The notes: a model not told the origin generated them from the letters alone. Counted from the stretch's first letter, positions 11,301 through 23,776 are shown. The stretch is 64,000 nucleotides of DNA from Toxonevra muliebris (GCA_963691655.1 OY829326.1:84127235-84191234); one strand, 5' to 3'. Program-made: numbers and translations.

Positions 11301-12100
11301 TGTCATTAAAAATAACAACTGACATATTTTTCAAATTATTATTATTATTATTAGGTAAAACGTGTGTTAAGATTTTTTCGATCTCACTCCTTATATAAAA
11401 AATCATTTCTTTGAATCATTCTATGTAATTTCTGAATAAAAATTAATAAGTATGTTGACAAAATCAAAAATTAAAGTCAGTTAACACAAACTGGTTCTTA
11501 AAAATATATTTCTTATTGAATTTAACTAAAAATTACTTGTTAGTTCCAAAATTGGTATAACACTAAGAAACGCTATTAATTTCAATTAATATTTCAATAA
11601 AAAACAAATATTTTTGGATTTTAAAATGCAAAATTTTAAGCTAAATTTAAAAAAATTTTCAAGTTTGTTTAAACTTTGAACTTAAATTCCATAAAAACTC
11701 TCTAAACAATCGATACAAATTACCTCCAAACATCACCTATTATATCTAAATCACAACTAAAAAACTTTCATTAATTTAAACTACACAGTTTTCCTAAATT
11801 TTGTAATTATGAAAACATCGATCCGACGCATGTTGGTAATTCGGATCGATTTTAAAAGTTAATTTTTTTCTTAGTACGCTTTCTAAAATGATGCTTTTTT
11901 TAGTGAATTTTTTACAGAATATTTAGTGAACAAACTCCTATATAAATTTTATAAATATACTTACCAGCACAAAAGTTATAACTGTTATAAAATTTCAAAG
12001 AAAAGTTATTAACAAAACAAAATCGACCTGACTTATATACTTACATCGATCCGAATCACCATCACTTACGTTATATATGTATATCTTTTCAAAACCCTAA
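8330..12100. other. AT-rich non-coding stretch with a degenerate GCGTG-rich repeat
   Basis: No recognisable gene. Between about 10520 and 11000 words such as GAGCATGCGTGAGCGTG and GACATAATTTCGACGTG recur imperfectly, suggesting an eroded tandem or dispersed repeat. An ATT trinucleotide run lies at about 11336-11354. The remainder is featureless AT-rich DNA. Confidence 0.5.
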
Positions 12101-12110
12101 TTGTACACAT

Positions 12111-12754
12111 ATACATTAAATGGCTTATTTTGCTCAAGTATTTCAGATATTCATTGTGACAGCAGAATATAAAAATAGGGTGCTAAAAACCATTTGTAAT
12201 CTTTATTTTTGTCTGTCAATTACAGTTTTATATATACGGGTTTCTCTTGATATTTATGTATCTGAATTTATTAAATAAAAATCTAATCTAACCTATACGG
12301 GTTTCCCACGTACAACACGGCACTCGTAGAGCACGATTTCGCTCCAACAAGGTTTGTTAATAGCTGAAATCCCCATATAACACGATGCTACTACAGCACG
12401 ATTCCCTTCCAACACGATTTGCGAATAGCTTAATCCCTCATATAACACGATTAGTGAAAATAATTTAGAAATTCAAATCGCTTTTTGAATTTGTTGACAT
12501 TGTTTTTACATAGGTATAGATATCTGAAAATCACTTATATGCAAGTTGAATGCTTTTTACATACAAAATCCCAAACATCTTGTAAAACATCCTTTAAAAT
12601 CACTCTTTTCGGAGTAGCGCATCCAGTTTTCATAAATTAAATTTTTTTTTAATTTCAATTGGTTTTTAGCACCCTATTTTCATATTCTACTGTCACAATG
12701 AAGATCTGAAATACTTCAGAAAAATGTATGGAGCAAATAAGCCATCTAATGTAC
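12111..12754. mobile_element. Fold-back-like element with about 85-95 bp inverted arms
   Basis: The left arm at 12111-12194 reappears as its complement at 12657-12754. Shared words include ATTGTGACAG, AGTATTTCAGAT and TAGGGTGCTAAAAACCA. The right arm has a few extra bases near AAAATGTATGGAGC. The interior holds a tandem repeat of CACGAT-rich units. No coding capacity and no clear target duplication were found, so the family is unknown. Confidence 0.65.
12295..12450 (+). repeat. About 66-bp tandem repeat, a little over two copies
   Basis: Units contain ACAACACGG or ATAACACGAT, then TACAGCACGAT, then CCAACACGATTTG, then AATAGCT. They recur at about 12296, 12362 and 12428. The repeat lies inside the fold-back-like element. 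Confidence 0.65.
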
Positions 12755-15022
12755 ATGCTAGAAAAACATTCCAAATGTAGAAGACCATGTACGATACCAG
12801 CGCACACCTGCCAGTACAATAACATGCTGTAATAGGCCATAACTATCATTTTATTCACGTGGACCTAATTAGGCCCAGGATATTATGTTAGCGCCTCCCA
12901 GAGAGGTGCCCATCCTAGGGTTAATATTAAAAACATGAATGGAGGCAATTAATTTATTTAAAGAAAGTAGCTTCCTTATTTATATGTTCGCACATATAAG
13001 GATATCGATATCGATGAATTGAAGTACATTGCTACCACACGCAGCGCGACATCTATGTATCTATCGCCTAAACTAATGTAGATCCAATTTTGAAATTTTA
13101 AGGGTATTATTTAAATACTTTAAGCTAAATTTTGGATTTTTTTTTAAATGTTCGAAGTTATTAAAATTTTGATTTTAAACGATCTGATTCCATAATTGAA
13201 AAGAACAGTAAATTTCCGATTTAAATCACCATCTTCAATATTTTATTGTAAATTTGTTTAATTCTAAAAATCATGGTACTTCCGAAAAATCCATATTTCA
13301 ATTGAGTCAATTCTTTAAAAACCCATAACTTGGCAAATAAACTTCATACAAAAAAAAAAATTGTGTGTCCTCATTCATACCTTCTAGAAGTCCAATTAGG
13401 CTGAATTTCCGAAGTCACATTTTTTTTTGTTGTCCGCCTCACATGAAATGCCTCATATGCTAGGCATAATTTACATTATAACTTTTGATTTATCTTATGT
13501 TTTGATATTTTGAGAGATTATAGATTAGTCTTTTAAAAAAATATGGATGCTATTATTTTCATTTTCGAAAAAATGGAAATTTTTATCAAATGGCGACCCA
13601 TGTCCGGAAAACCGAACAATTGGCCATATCAGCAACATATTCGAATTCAGCGTCCTAAAAACATCAAAACCATCCACATTGGAGATGGGGGTTACAACTT
13701 TCTCATTATTTTGTATAGTATAATTAGTGAATTTTTAAAACCTTCAAAAAATAATGAAATCAGGGATCAATCAGTTTCTCTAGCATGCATTTCATACCAA
13801 ATCAATTAAATATGTAACAAAGATCGGAATCGAAAAAATTTCAAATGAATCTAGCCTAATACAATTTGCATAGAATCAACTTCACTGCAGTGATTAAAAA
13901 CAAAAATAACAAAAACTATTTCTTGAATTCGTTATAAAAATCATTTCCAAAAATGACTTTAAATTATATTATATTAGGAAAAGAAGAAAGCACACATGTA
14001 GTTTTCAACTCAACCTTTATTCTGTTCTATGAATTCTTACGTAATAAAATTTTTCGTTGACAATTATCGGTACCAAGATTATTTAATTTTTTCTCTAAAT
14101 ATTCTTTAATAAATTTAGAAGGGTTTGTAAAGGTTATTCTTAATAACTGCCTACATAGACACAAAATATAAATCATCTATTTTATTAAGTCACCTATTCA
14201 ACTATCACAAGTATCCCGTATCCACTACATTGATGCGACACAAGCGTCTATGCAAAAAAAGTTTCGGAGGTAAGAGGGGCGTTTTTTTTTATATTTCGTT
14301 TCGGTAGGAAAGAGGGCCGGCCCTAAGGTGGGCAGGGCTCCAAGGTGGGCGCCATAGGAAAATTTACGTGCATTAGTTGGCAACACTTAATCTTTGATGT
14401 CGTTGTCGTGAATGAATTTATCGATATTGACGATTTTGAAGAGATAAATATTGTTGTACATAATTCTGTTTATGATTTTTAAATATAATTTGTGTCTTTA
14501 TAGAACTCTAAGAGTATTCAAGTGACTTCAAAACAGTCCTAATTCGGTCATGAAATTCCAAAACAGACTATACTAAATGCATAACTTCTAAAAGCATTTT
14601 GTATTCTGGATTTAAATGTGTTGCTCAATAACTGCAATCACAAATTAAACTTTGCTAATTACAAAAACCGCCAGAATATCAAAAAATTCAAATGCTCATA
14701 AAAAAAATTAATCAACCAGACCAAACACTTTGCAGTTTTTGGCTACTTTGCATGTCTTATTTCATTTGGTGTTCAAGCCATTCACGACGAAATGAAGATC
14801 CGAAATTGATAACGAGTTTTATTGCTCATTAACTATGGTTGCAAAGAATGAAATTAAATTGAATACATTATTTCACATTCTAGTAGTCAACATGAATAAA
14901 TTTTAATTTAACTGTCATAAAATTAAAAGAAATTTTATTGTTTTACCATTTTTTTATTTCCAAGTCATTTTCATATTTTGTCTACTAATTAAATTATTTT
15001 AGGGGGGATTTTCCCCTCTACC

Positions 15023-15043
15023 CCCCCTCTAGCTACGCAACTG
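15023..15043 (-). mobile_element. Orphan hAT-like terminus
   Basis: The complement reads CAGTTGCGTAGCTAGAGGGG, a common hAT terminal motif (CAGTGGCGTAGC-like), followed inward by a G/C-rich run. The partner end was not found; the 8 bp outside (CTTCTTAC) has no duplicate beside a hAT-like end upstream. Confidence 0.45.
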
Positions 15044-15351
15044 CTTCTTACTATCAAATATGACAAAGGCTTGCTTAAATTTAAGTTTTTCTTTAATTGT
15101 TTCGCCAGACCACCAAGAACAACCGAACAAACAAACAGAAGTACTACAAACACAACCTTCACTAAAAATTTGTAATATCTGCTGAGAGTTTTGGTTCCGA
15201 AACTGGACTACTTATTATTCTCTTAAAATCTACTCATAAATCCTATCGCAAATTTGTATTTTATGCCCTCCACTTTATTTTGCAATCATTTAAAAATTTT
15301 TCTAGGTTTTGATATTTGCAGTTGAATCACAAGCTTTTAGGATTAGTCTCA

Positions 15352-15371
15352 TTTTTTTTTTTTTTTTTTTT
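15352..15371. repeat. (T)20 homopolymer
   Basis: Uninterrupted run of 20 T. It could be the tail of an old minus-strand retroposed sequence, but nothing else supports that. Confidence 0.9.
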
Positions 15372-16139
15372 GTATTCCAGACCATATTTATAGCATGCTT
15401 TATATTTATACTATAGAGCTATTTTTACGGCAAGGTGGGTCAAGGAGTAGATCAAAACTCACTCTTTGATCTTTTTTATTTCATAAAACGATAACTTTCA
15501 TGATAACGATTCAAGTTTTTAAAAAACTAGAAGGGTTATACATATCGCTCGATTTATGCAAGACTGTCATAAGTCAAAACAAACAAACATTCGAGAAAAT
15601 CGCATTTAAAGATTTCAATGAACTACCACTCGGTAGAACACAATACCGATACATTTTCTTCTCACGAGGAGTTCTATAGATACCGTATTAATTTTACACA
15701 AGATAAAGAATTAAATAACGGTTATTTCTACATGCTTAACTTGATTTTTTTAGCTGGATTATGACAGTGTTGCAGCATATGAACGATATATTTAATTCAT
15801 AAACTAGAGAAGTATTATACACCAACTTTTCAGATTTTTAGTAAACCGTTCTCGGCTTGTTTATACACTTTGATTAAAAAACTCTTCTGGGTGTGATGAA
15901 ATTTTGGGCATACTGTGTATATATCTTATATATTTTTTATTCAAAACCCCCCCATGTGCTGTAAATTTAGCCATTGCCGGCTATATTAAACCGTTATTAA
16001 TGGTTAGCCGATATTTTAGACAATTTCCATAAAAAATATATTTCATTTCATTTATTGGTAGTAATTTTTCCTTTCCAACTAAAAACACTCTCACAAAATT
16101 GTTTGTACCATTTTATTTGAGCAAAAACAAAAATACCCA

Positions 16140-16200
16140 TTTTCGAAACAATCGAGAGGGGATTTAAAACCCGAAAACCCCTCTTCTGCGTACGCGCCTG
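16140..16200 (-). mobile_element. Orphan hAT-like terminus
   Basis: The complement starts CAGGCGCGTACGCAGAAGAG and runs into GGGGTTTTCGGGTTTTAAAT, a widespread hAT-type end. No matching second end or 8-bp duplication (ATACGACA outside) was found. The short frames translating this stretch are not genes. Confidence 0.45.
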
Positions 16201-17477
16201 ATACGACAGTTTGGGCATGAATAGAAATATCATAATCAGAAAAAGAATGAATAATAAGTATGTAATTTATGTGCGTAGTATAATCAAATTTAGTTATAAA
16301 TAATTTTTCGTTTTCATTCATTGATAAAAGGTTCGAATTTTAATGACGTATGCAGTAGAATGGCTTCGGGGATGACCTGACGTCTCAAACGCATTTACAA
16401 ATTTATCATTCAATATGGACAATGCGATGTAAACAACTCATCTAATTGAAACTCAAGTAACAATATACGAGATTCGTGAAATAGATTAATAAGTTTCTCT
16501 GTAGAATAGAGCTAATATTTCCTTGAGTTACTATTGATTGTCTTTTAAGACGGCAAACTCCAAAGTTTACTTTGAATTACAAGAAATGTCGTGTCGGAAA
16601 AGCTGATTAAACCATTATTTTCTTTTTGGGGAATTCCAATTTTTAGTTCTTTCAATTAACCACCCTTTCAACAAATGGTTTGCGATATGATGATTTCCGA
16701 ATCTATAAGTGAAGTAATCAAAGAATCAAAGACAAAAACAAGTGGGAACAAAATCTTGTTGCAGAAACTGTTCCCGGAAATCGGGAAATCTTTGAAAACT
16801 GTAAATGATTGGAATTCGAGCCAATTTCAAATCAAGAGTACTCACGAATGAAGATTTTATTTGGCACTTTTTACACCTTTTCCTCAATAAACTTTTAAAA
16901 ATCTTGTATATATTTTTAATGATTTTTAGAAATGAAACTCTGCTAATTGAGTTCAAATCCAGCTACAAACAACGAGCCTCACAACTATGCTATACTTACT
17001 TGTTTTTATTTATTTATTTTCTTTTCACATGCGCATGATATTTCCCATGTGTTAACCTAAAAGCTGACTTTCATAGCACGGTGTTAATTTTTTTTATTAT
17101 TTTATTGTACTAGTTAGAATACTAAACCAAAAAAAAAAAATAAATAAAAATTTTAACTTTTCACCATTGAAATAGAAATCGCGACAATGTATCTCAAATT
17201 TCTTCAAATTTCGATTTAACTCGTAACTGACCGAAAATTTGTATTCGGGCAACATAAAAAAAATTTTAAAACGCACAACAAAACTTTATTTCGTAATATT
17301 GAGCTAAAAACGATGAAAAATAGATTTTTGCAATTATAGAGGCTCAACTGTGCTCACATGATAAATTAAACAGTAAAAAATAACGAATTCTTGATACAAA
17401 AGTGGTTAAAATTTAAATACGATTTTCTCAAAAAAATTATGTAACAGAAACAACCTGAAAACGCTTTATACTATATT

Positions 17478-18117
17478 CCCACTGAGCTGAAATTGCGTGG
17501 TTTCGATCATTTCCGTGGTTTCGGCTGAAACTGCGTTGAAATGCTCAATTTCGGCATATAAAAATATGTTTAAAGAAACCACAGAAATGAGGTGGTTTCA
17601 ACGAAACTGCATTCGAAATCGAGCACTGAAATGAATATTGAAATGAATTTACTCGGACATTCCTATACAGACATTTATATTTTGTTTTGCGTACAACTTG
17701 ATTAATATGGAGAAACAAAAATTAAAAAAAAAAGAAATGTTTGGAGTGCGCAGGAAGAGGAGCTCAAAGCCGAGGAATGGGCAGAAAAGGTAGAGGAGCT
17801 GCGTAGGGAGAAAAACGGTCATACATTTGAACAAATGGAGGAGGAGTTGCGGCAGTAAGGCTGCGATTGAAGTGAAACAAGATACATAAGAATCCTATAC
17901 ACTTTTATTTTGCTGCTAAATATTTCGTTTATCATTTTGGTTCTTTTTGTATTCTAATGGTTGAGACCGAAGTATTTAGCAATAATTATATTAGCCGCCG
18001 ACATTTTACAACAAAAAATAAATAATGAACTGTCTAACGAAACCAGCTTCACAATGTGAACGATTGCAGTTTCGTTCGAAACCATTTGGCGAAACTACGC
18101 AATTTCGGCTCAGTGGG
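17478..18117. mobile_element. 640-bp non-autonomous element with CCCACTGAGC termini
   Basis: CCCACTGAGCTGAAATTGCG at the left matches the complement of the right end (CCCACTGAGCCGAAATTGCG) with one difference, and similarity continues into GTTTCG. The interior has a charged, helical-looking stretch around 17735-17858 (EELKAEEWAEKVEELRREK in one plus-strand frame) that could be residue of a coding region. The ends are TT and AA outside the C runs, and no clear target duplication is visible. A PIF/Harbinger origin is possible but unproven. Confidence 0.65.
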
Positions 18118-18306
18118 AAAATGGCATTAGATAATTTTAATTCGAATTTTGCATGCAGTCCTGACTTGAAACTTCAAGTATGCTTGATTATAACTCTCTA
18201 GATTCATGATCTACTGTAAAATTTCTTTCGTAGAAATGTTATAGCTTTAGCTGTGAAGTAATTTTTAGTGTTAGGTATATTTTATGTACATATGGCCAAT
18301 TTTTTG

Positions 18307-18493
18307 GTCTTTAACGTTACTGTCGTATGCATATTTTTGCAAATATGTCAAAAATATCCCATGAAACCAAAATTTTTTTTACATTTGCATGAAAATAGGC
18401 CTCAAGGCCTACATTTCAAGTGAACAAACTTTTTTTCATGGGATATTTTCGACATATTTGCAAAAATATGCATACGACTGTAACGTTAAAGAC
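18307..18493. mobile_element. 187-bp hairpin MITE with 60-bp arms
   Basis: The arm 18307-18366 (GTCTTTAACGTTACTGTCGT onward) is repeated as its near-exact complement at 18434-18493, with very few mismatches. The roughly 65-bp spacer itself contains a small palindrome, AGGCCTCAAGGCCT. The arms include TTAACGTTA, so TTAA targeting is possible, but the palindromic ends leave the boundary ambiguous. Confidence 0.75.
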
Positions 18494-18499
18494 AAAATG

Positions 18500-19790
18500 G
18501 AATGAGCCGTATTAAGAAACTCTGGATGGATTTACTGACTACTTAAACGACGGTCAGCTCAACCACCCATTCGACCCAAACACGTGTTATTTCAGAAGCA
18601 TATATTTTTTCTATGATATAGGTTAACACCATGGAAACTTATTTAGCACTTATTCAAAACAACATATTTTACATAAATAGGTACATATTTAAATTACCGA
18701 AATGCTCAGAAAATTTGTGAATCTCTTTTTAAGCGAGCTTCAGTGTCATTCAAACCATGATTAATTTAATTAGCTTTCGCGCATTTTCCACATTTATTGT
18801 TTGTTCCAGTGCAACATTATATAAAATACATACTATTTTCGTATGCTATTGTATATGAAAATCACAACTACTTATGTACATACATATGTATGAGTGTGTA
18901 AGTGGAAAAACCAAGAAAAAAAAACAATAAATTTGATTCCATCAAATATTAACAGCGATCCCATTTGTGGCATTTCATACTACCACAATCGTAGCTAAAA
19001 AGAAAAAAGCAAAAACATAAACAAATCAATATTTTTTTACTCACATTTAAATGGTAACGATGAATCTCCCCTCCATAAAAAGGACATCTTACTGTTTTTT
19101 CACGCTTCTTTCAGGTACCTCCAAAGTGATATTCCCAGCAGATACAGCAGTGTAGAAAGAAGTAAAACAAAAAACAAGGCAAAACAAAAAAAAATTGTAA
19201 AGAATAAAACTTACAAACGAACGAGAATAAAAATGCCAAACGTTTTGCACACACACACACACACACCCAAAAACAAAAATAATTCAAGTGAGAATACATA
19301 AATCATTTTAGCATTCACGACAAAGAAATCGTGTTGAAAAAGAACAACGCTCTGGCTGCTGCTGCTGACTGCTAGCTACTGCCTGTGTACCCTGCTGCCT
19401 TCTGCCTGTCGCTTTCGTTCTCATTCTTCCGCTCCTTCCTCGTCGCTGTCCAAAGTGTAAATTGCAAAACGTGACACGCTCTTATCCCCTGCTCAAATCT
19501 AAAATAGTACGAGCAACAATAATAACAATAATAATAATGCATGATTTGAGCATTTTTGTTGTTGTTTATTTTTTCCAATCTGTTTTCGACCCAATCTGAC
19601 ATCGTATTATTTTCGGCTTTGAATTTTGAGGATTTACGTTTGAAAATTTCTATACTTTTTAATTGCACATTTATACATAAGTAGAACATATCTGCATACA
19701 TTTCCTGATGTGACTATTTCACTTGTATACTGGTGGAAGATACAACAGTTTTATGTCGAATCCAAACGATAGAGTTAAAAATTTTTGAAA
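18500..19790. other. Non-coding stretch, no gene seen
   Basis: Only AT-rich sequence, a (CA)n run at 19248-19267 and a CTG/CTA-rich patch at about 19350-19400 are visible. The minus-strand frames at 19111-19299 and 19372-19701 cross simple sequence and show no domain. Confidence 0.5.
19248..19267. repeat. (CA)10 microsatellite
   Basis: Perfect CA dinucleotide run. Confidence 0.9.
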
Positions 19791-19800
19791 TTACATTAAA

Positions 19801-19880
19801 AAAGGGATTGAACCTGGGACCTTCCGACCAACTCTCCACACACCTGGACTTTGCATTCCGGCTTGCCACTTTTTAATATC
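19801..19880 (-). repeat. tRNA-like SINE or tRNA-pseudogene fragment
   Basis: On the minus strand TGGCAAGCCGG resembles a pol III A box and GGTTCAATCC resembles a B box, about 55 bases apart, followed by a T-rich run. A related segment lies at 51238-51312. It does not fold as an intact tRNA that I can recognise, so I call it a SINE-like remnant. Confidence 0.4.
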
Positions 19881-19985
19881 CCTAAAGCTGGCAGAGTGAA
19901 GTCAATATAATTATAATGAGCTAAATGCACTAATTAAAAAGTATGTGCTCTTGTTTAGCAAAAAAAATCACACGTTCTGCTAGAT

Positions 19986-20282
19986 CAGTGGTACTTAATC
20001 ATTTTCGACCGCGGAGTCCTTTTGGATTCGATTTCGCGGAGCCCTTAGAATACAATCGCAAATAAAACAAAAAGTCCTAGTTTTATGAACTTTTGGTATT
20101 CTTCTGGCATCATTGTTCAATCAAAGCCTATTAATGTTAAATATTTAAATAAAAAGTTTGTGTTTAGATACTTATTTATTATAAATTTTAAAAATTAAAC
20201 ATAAATAATAGAACCATACTGTGGAGCCCCAAGAAAATTTCACTGATCCCCAAAGCTTCATGAAGCACAGTTTGAACCAATG
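19986..20282. mobile_element. 297-bp hAT MITE
   Basis: It starts CAGTGGTACTTAA and its right end (complement) is CATTGGTTCAAAC. It is flanked on both sides by the 8-bp duplication TGCTAGAT (19978-19985 and 20283-20290), which is diagnostic of hAT insertion. The inner left sequence TTTTCGACCGCGGAG is also typical of hAT ends. There is no coding capacity. Confidence 0.85.
20060..20150 (+). repeat. Dispersed repeat, copy 1 (TTCTTCTGGCAT family)
   Basis: Contains GGTATTCTTCTGGCATCATT followed by an AAAGCCTATTAATG-like segment, shared with copies near 21.0 kb and 24.85 kb. It lies inside the hAT MITE. Confidence 0.55.
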
Positions 20283-20997
20283 TGCTAGATCAAGAAAAAG
20301 TTAGCAGAACAATGTTTCAAAAATCTATGAATAATTATCAAGTAGACATATAACTTTGTTGAAGGTTGGGAATTTCGCAAAGTTTTCAAATTTCAAAACT
20401 CTTTTTTTGATCCACCGATTTTTTTTTTATTGTTAGTTTTTTTAAGATTTTTGAAATCGACGAAATCGGGCAATCCGTTTAAATAAAAACAATTTTTTGA
20501 ATTTCCTTTAAGTCTTGATAGACCCCGCTCCCCGAAAAAGGGATTTCATGGTGGACTTTTAATTCCATAGGAATGCCCTTACATGACATTAATTTGCACG
20601 CGATAGCTGATAGGAAAATTTTTATACGAATATTCCAATGAGTTCCTTTTTAAGGCACAAAATTTAAAGCCCGAAGGGTTAAACTTGAACTTGGAGATAT
20701 ACTTCCATCGTCAAGTTATATTCACGTATATACGAAAGGGTCTCTGTGCACATTTAAATATTTTTGGGTAAAGGTTCGGTAAAGGTTTAGCAGCTAATAA
20801 CTGATGACATTGAAGCCTTGTTGGTTAAAGCAACGCTGTGGATAAATTTAGTAGTTCCTTTCAATAATACTATTCGGTGAAAGTAACTGTCTTTGTAATC
20901 CTTATTTACTTTTCAGTATTTTCACTTATATAGATTGTTGAAATTATTATCATCACAAGGATCACTGATGAGGAACCGTAGCTGGTTCCGAAACGAT

Positions 20998-21170
20998 CGT
21001 CTGATCTGCTAGTTCTATGGATTTTTTGAAATTCTTCTGGCATCAATGTTCATTTAAAGCCTAACAATTGAATATAATTAAATTTTTACTAATTAATTTG
21101 AAGTGTGAACTGCCAAATTTGGACGAAATTTGCAAAAAATTTTTCCAAATTAAAAAATTATTTTATAATA
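20998..21170 (+). repeat. Dispersed repeat, copy 2
   Basis: Begins TGATCTGCTAGTTCTATGGA, then ATTCTTCTGGCATCAATGTT, and continues to a CCAAATTAAAAAATTA segment. About 150 bp align with copy 3 at 24836-24985. Confidence 0.65.
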
Positions 21171-21505
21171 TTTCCGTCTCAGTATTTTGGTCATAAAGAT
21201 TAAAGTTGAAGCTAGCAGCAGCTAAAATTTTTTAGTAGCTGAACAAGAGTCCTAGTTTTCATCTAATAGTTGATTGAACAGACCGGTCGAAGGTGTTCTG
21301 TATTAATGCCTAAAGTCTTCAATTTTTTTTCTGGTAATTCTAACATTTGAAATATCGATGCAAACGTTAAAAAATTAATAGTCACTTTGACGGTCTCAAT
21401 TGTCCTGACGACACACAGTGCTTCGACAGTGGACAAAAATCAAAAAATTTGTGTCACCGATTTGGACAAAATTGGTGTAATTTTTAAGGTAATAGTCTAC
21501 ATTAA

Positions 21506-22017
21506 CCCTCTAACTCCCCAATTTTCGATTTTGCTCAAAATCTCAAATTATGGTTAGAAAAATAAAAAAATAAATATCTGTCGTTTCAGAATTTCGATTA
21601 AGTGTATTTTTTAACCAGTGCTGTCGAAAAAGTGATTCCCGCCTCTAATCGGTCCTGGCCATCTAAATGCTTTTTGGAAATTATTCACAATGCAATTCGA
21701 AAGAAAATAGTTTTTTTTATGCACTAATAAATTTTTCAACGCTATAGGATTAGAATTTGGTTCAATTTTAATCTTTCAATTGACATATGTTTTTGACGAA
21801 TAAATGACGGAATGAGTTATTTTGGTCAGTTTTCACTTTCAACTGATAAAACTTTTAAAATACACGTGGCACAGCAACGCCAAGCATAGCAGAACATACC
21901 ATACATACACATTTCAACTGCAAACATGTTTCCCGATAGTCTCGAACAAAATAAACCGGTGTATGTTATAGCACTTTACATAAAGCCCGTCTAGAGGCGG
22001 ACTGGAGAGTTAGAGGC
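21506..22017. mobile_element. 512-bp piggyBac-like MITE with TTAA duplication
   Basis: The left end CCCTCTAACTCCCC and the complement of the right end, GCCTCTAACTCTCC, match at 12 of 14 positions. Each is flanked by TTAA (21502-21505 and 22018-22021). A C-rich 5' terminus next to TTAA is typical of the piggyBac superfamily. A further internal inverted pair (CGCCTCTAATCGGTCC at about 21640 and GTCTAGAGGCGGAC near the right end) resembles piggyBac subterminal repeats. No transposase is encoded. Confidence 0.75.
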
Positions 22018-22649
22018 TTAAACAAATCTGAAAAAAACAAAATATGAATATTAAAATTTGGTTTTGAGTGGTTATGCAAAAAAAAATTGTCAAAAATGTG
22101 TTTTTATAGATATGACTCCAAAACCATTTGTAATACAAAGAAAAAAATGTCAAATATAAACATTATTTCATTTACTACCTTAAATTAAAAATAAATTTTT
22201 TACAATTTTTTAAATATCCAAAAATTTTTTCTTCTCTTAAATGCAAGAAAAAAATTTAGCGTACTTTTGTTGGAAATAATATTAATGAAGTGTTATTAAA
22301 GTTCATGAATGTGAGGTTATACAATTTTTCGATTTGCCGATAGGTGAAAAAATTTTTTTTAGCAAAATACTTGCATATACACTTGTGGACATACAATTAA
22401 GTCATACACTTATGATCAGAAGAATTTAAAGAAAAAATAAAGTTTCTATTGAAAAGAAACAAAACCAACGTTAAAATAAATAACAGTTCAATATTTTAAA
22501 TTATAAAGGAAATAAACAGTTATAATGTCGAATATGTAAAATTTTTCCAAATTATCGTATGTCTATGGTGTAATTTTGCGGTCATATAATTAAGTCATAT
22601 GCTAAACAAAAATATTAAAAATAATAAGTTTGATGATTTTTAATTTTAA

Positions 22650-23620
22650 TTTCTGTACATCTCTTCGGCAAGTACCAGAGCATTGGGCAGCAGTGATTTG
22701 ATTCTATTCCTCCTGAATGATAGCCCATAAGGAAGCCTTATTTGAAGGTTTTGTGTTGCCACGACCCTTTTTAAAATACTCTATAGATTTTCTATTTGGT
22801 TTAAATAAACATAAAAATACTCGTTTGGGCTGGCCACTCGATAATTTTTAGTTTGTTCTCATTTAACCAAGACTTAACGACCCAATATGTGTATTTCGGG
22901 TCGTTATCGTGCTGAAAGATCCAACCCAAGGGAAATTTTCACCGTATCCAAGGAGAAGATGATTTTTAAGGATGCCTTTGTACTTTTCTTCAGTAATTTT
23001 GCTATCGATTTAAACAATTGGACTAACTCCAGATGAAGTGAAACACCACCAAACCATTACACAAGGGCCCCAAGTTTTACAGTTTTTTTTTAGTAAATTT
23101 TGGGTCCAGCTCTGTATTTGATGGATGCCTAACAAAGAGCCTTCCATCGATCCCAAACACATTTAATTTGGGTTTATCGCTCCAAACAGTCGTTTTCCAA
23201 AAATGCTAGTACTAGTGGAGATATCGTTTAGCGAACTGAATACGCTGCGCAATATTTTTTTTTGGACCGTTGGGTTTATTTCTGCTAATTCGTCCTAATA
23301 TTTTTGTTGTTCGTTTAATCGCTTACGTATAGTTCTGGTTGATATTTTCAAATTATAATCTAAGTCCATTTGTGATCTTTGTTTGATGAAAGTTAAGAAA
23401 TCGTTCATTTTGCTGAGCCTGGAGCTGGAGACGTTTTAAGTGTTTTTTTGCGTTGCAAATTGTGAAATTATTTGAATTTTTTGTAGTATCTTATCTCATT
23501 GACCACTTTGCCACGTAAAAAAGCTAGCTCTTTCACGACCTTTGTAATAATCCCAAGGTTCTGGAAAGTTTTCCAAATGAGCTCCCTCTTCGAGGGAGTG
23601 GAACTCTTATTTTTGCCCAT
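22650..23620 (-). pseudogene. Tc1-like transposase, degraded
   Basis: The minus strand begins near 23620 with MGKNKSSTPSKRELIW, a usual Tc1-family start. A WSDKPKLNVFG-type block follows near 23160, where the first catalytic Asp normally sits. Next comes a FQHDNDPKYT block at about 22915, carrying the second Asp, with WLNENKLKIIEWPAQ after it. The segment that should contain PDLNPIEN and the catalytic Glu is corrupted into an isoleucine/phenylalanine-rich stretch with stops. The C-terminus keeps LWAIIQEEWNQI near 22720. Many stops and frameshifts make this an inactive copy. Confidence 0.75.
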
Positions 23621-23776
23621 CACAACCAAAATCAACAATTGTTCAACTAAAGTATACAGAAATGTGTAAATGATGAATTTTATTGGTTTTTACGGAATTT
23701 AAGTGCACTAAGTCAAGTTGATTGCGAAAGAATATAAAATGACTTAATTATATGTCTACTTCTAACCTTACTCCTT

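Larger units (their letters stand above)
12760..17470. other. AT-rich non-coding stretch with isolated TE ends
   Basis: No supportable gene. It contains two orphan hAT-like termini (15023-15043 and about 16140-16200), a (T)20 run and several long AT-rich segments. The longest open frame (13543-13809) has no recognisable domain and looks like a chance frame. Confidence 0.5.

Noticed and set aside
14310..15043. GGGCCGGCCCTAAGG at 14310 paired with the hAT-like end at 15043 as one element
   Set aside because: The two termini differ and the flanking 8 bp do not match, so they are probably separate fragments.
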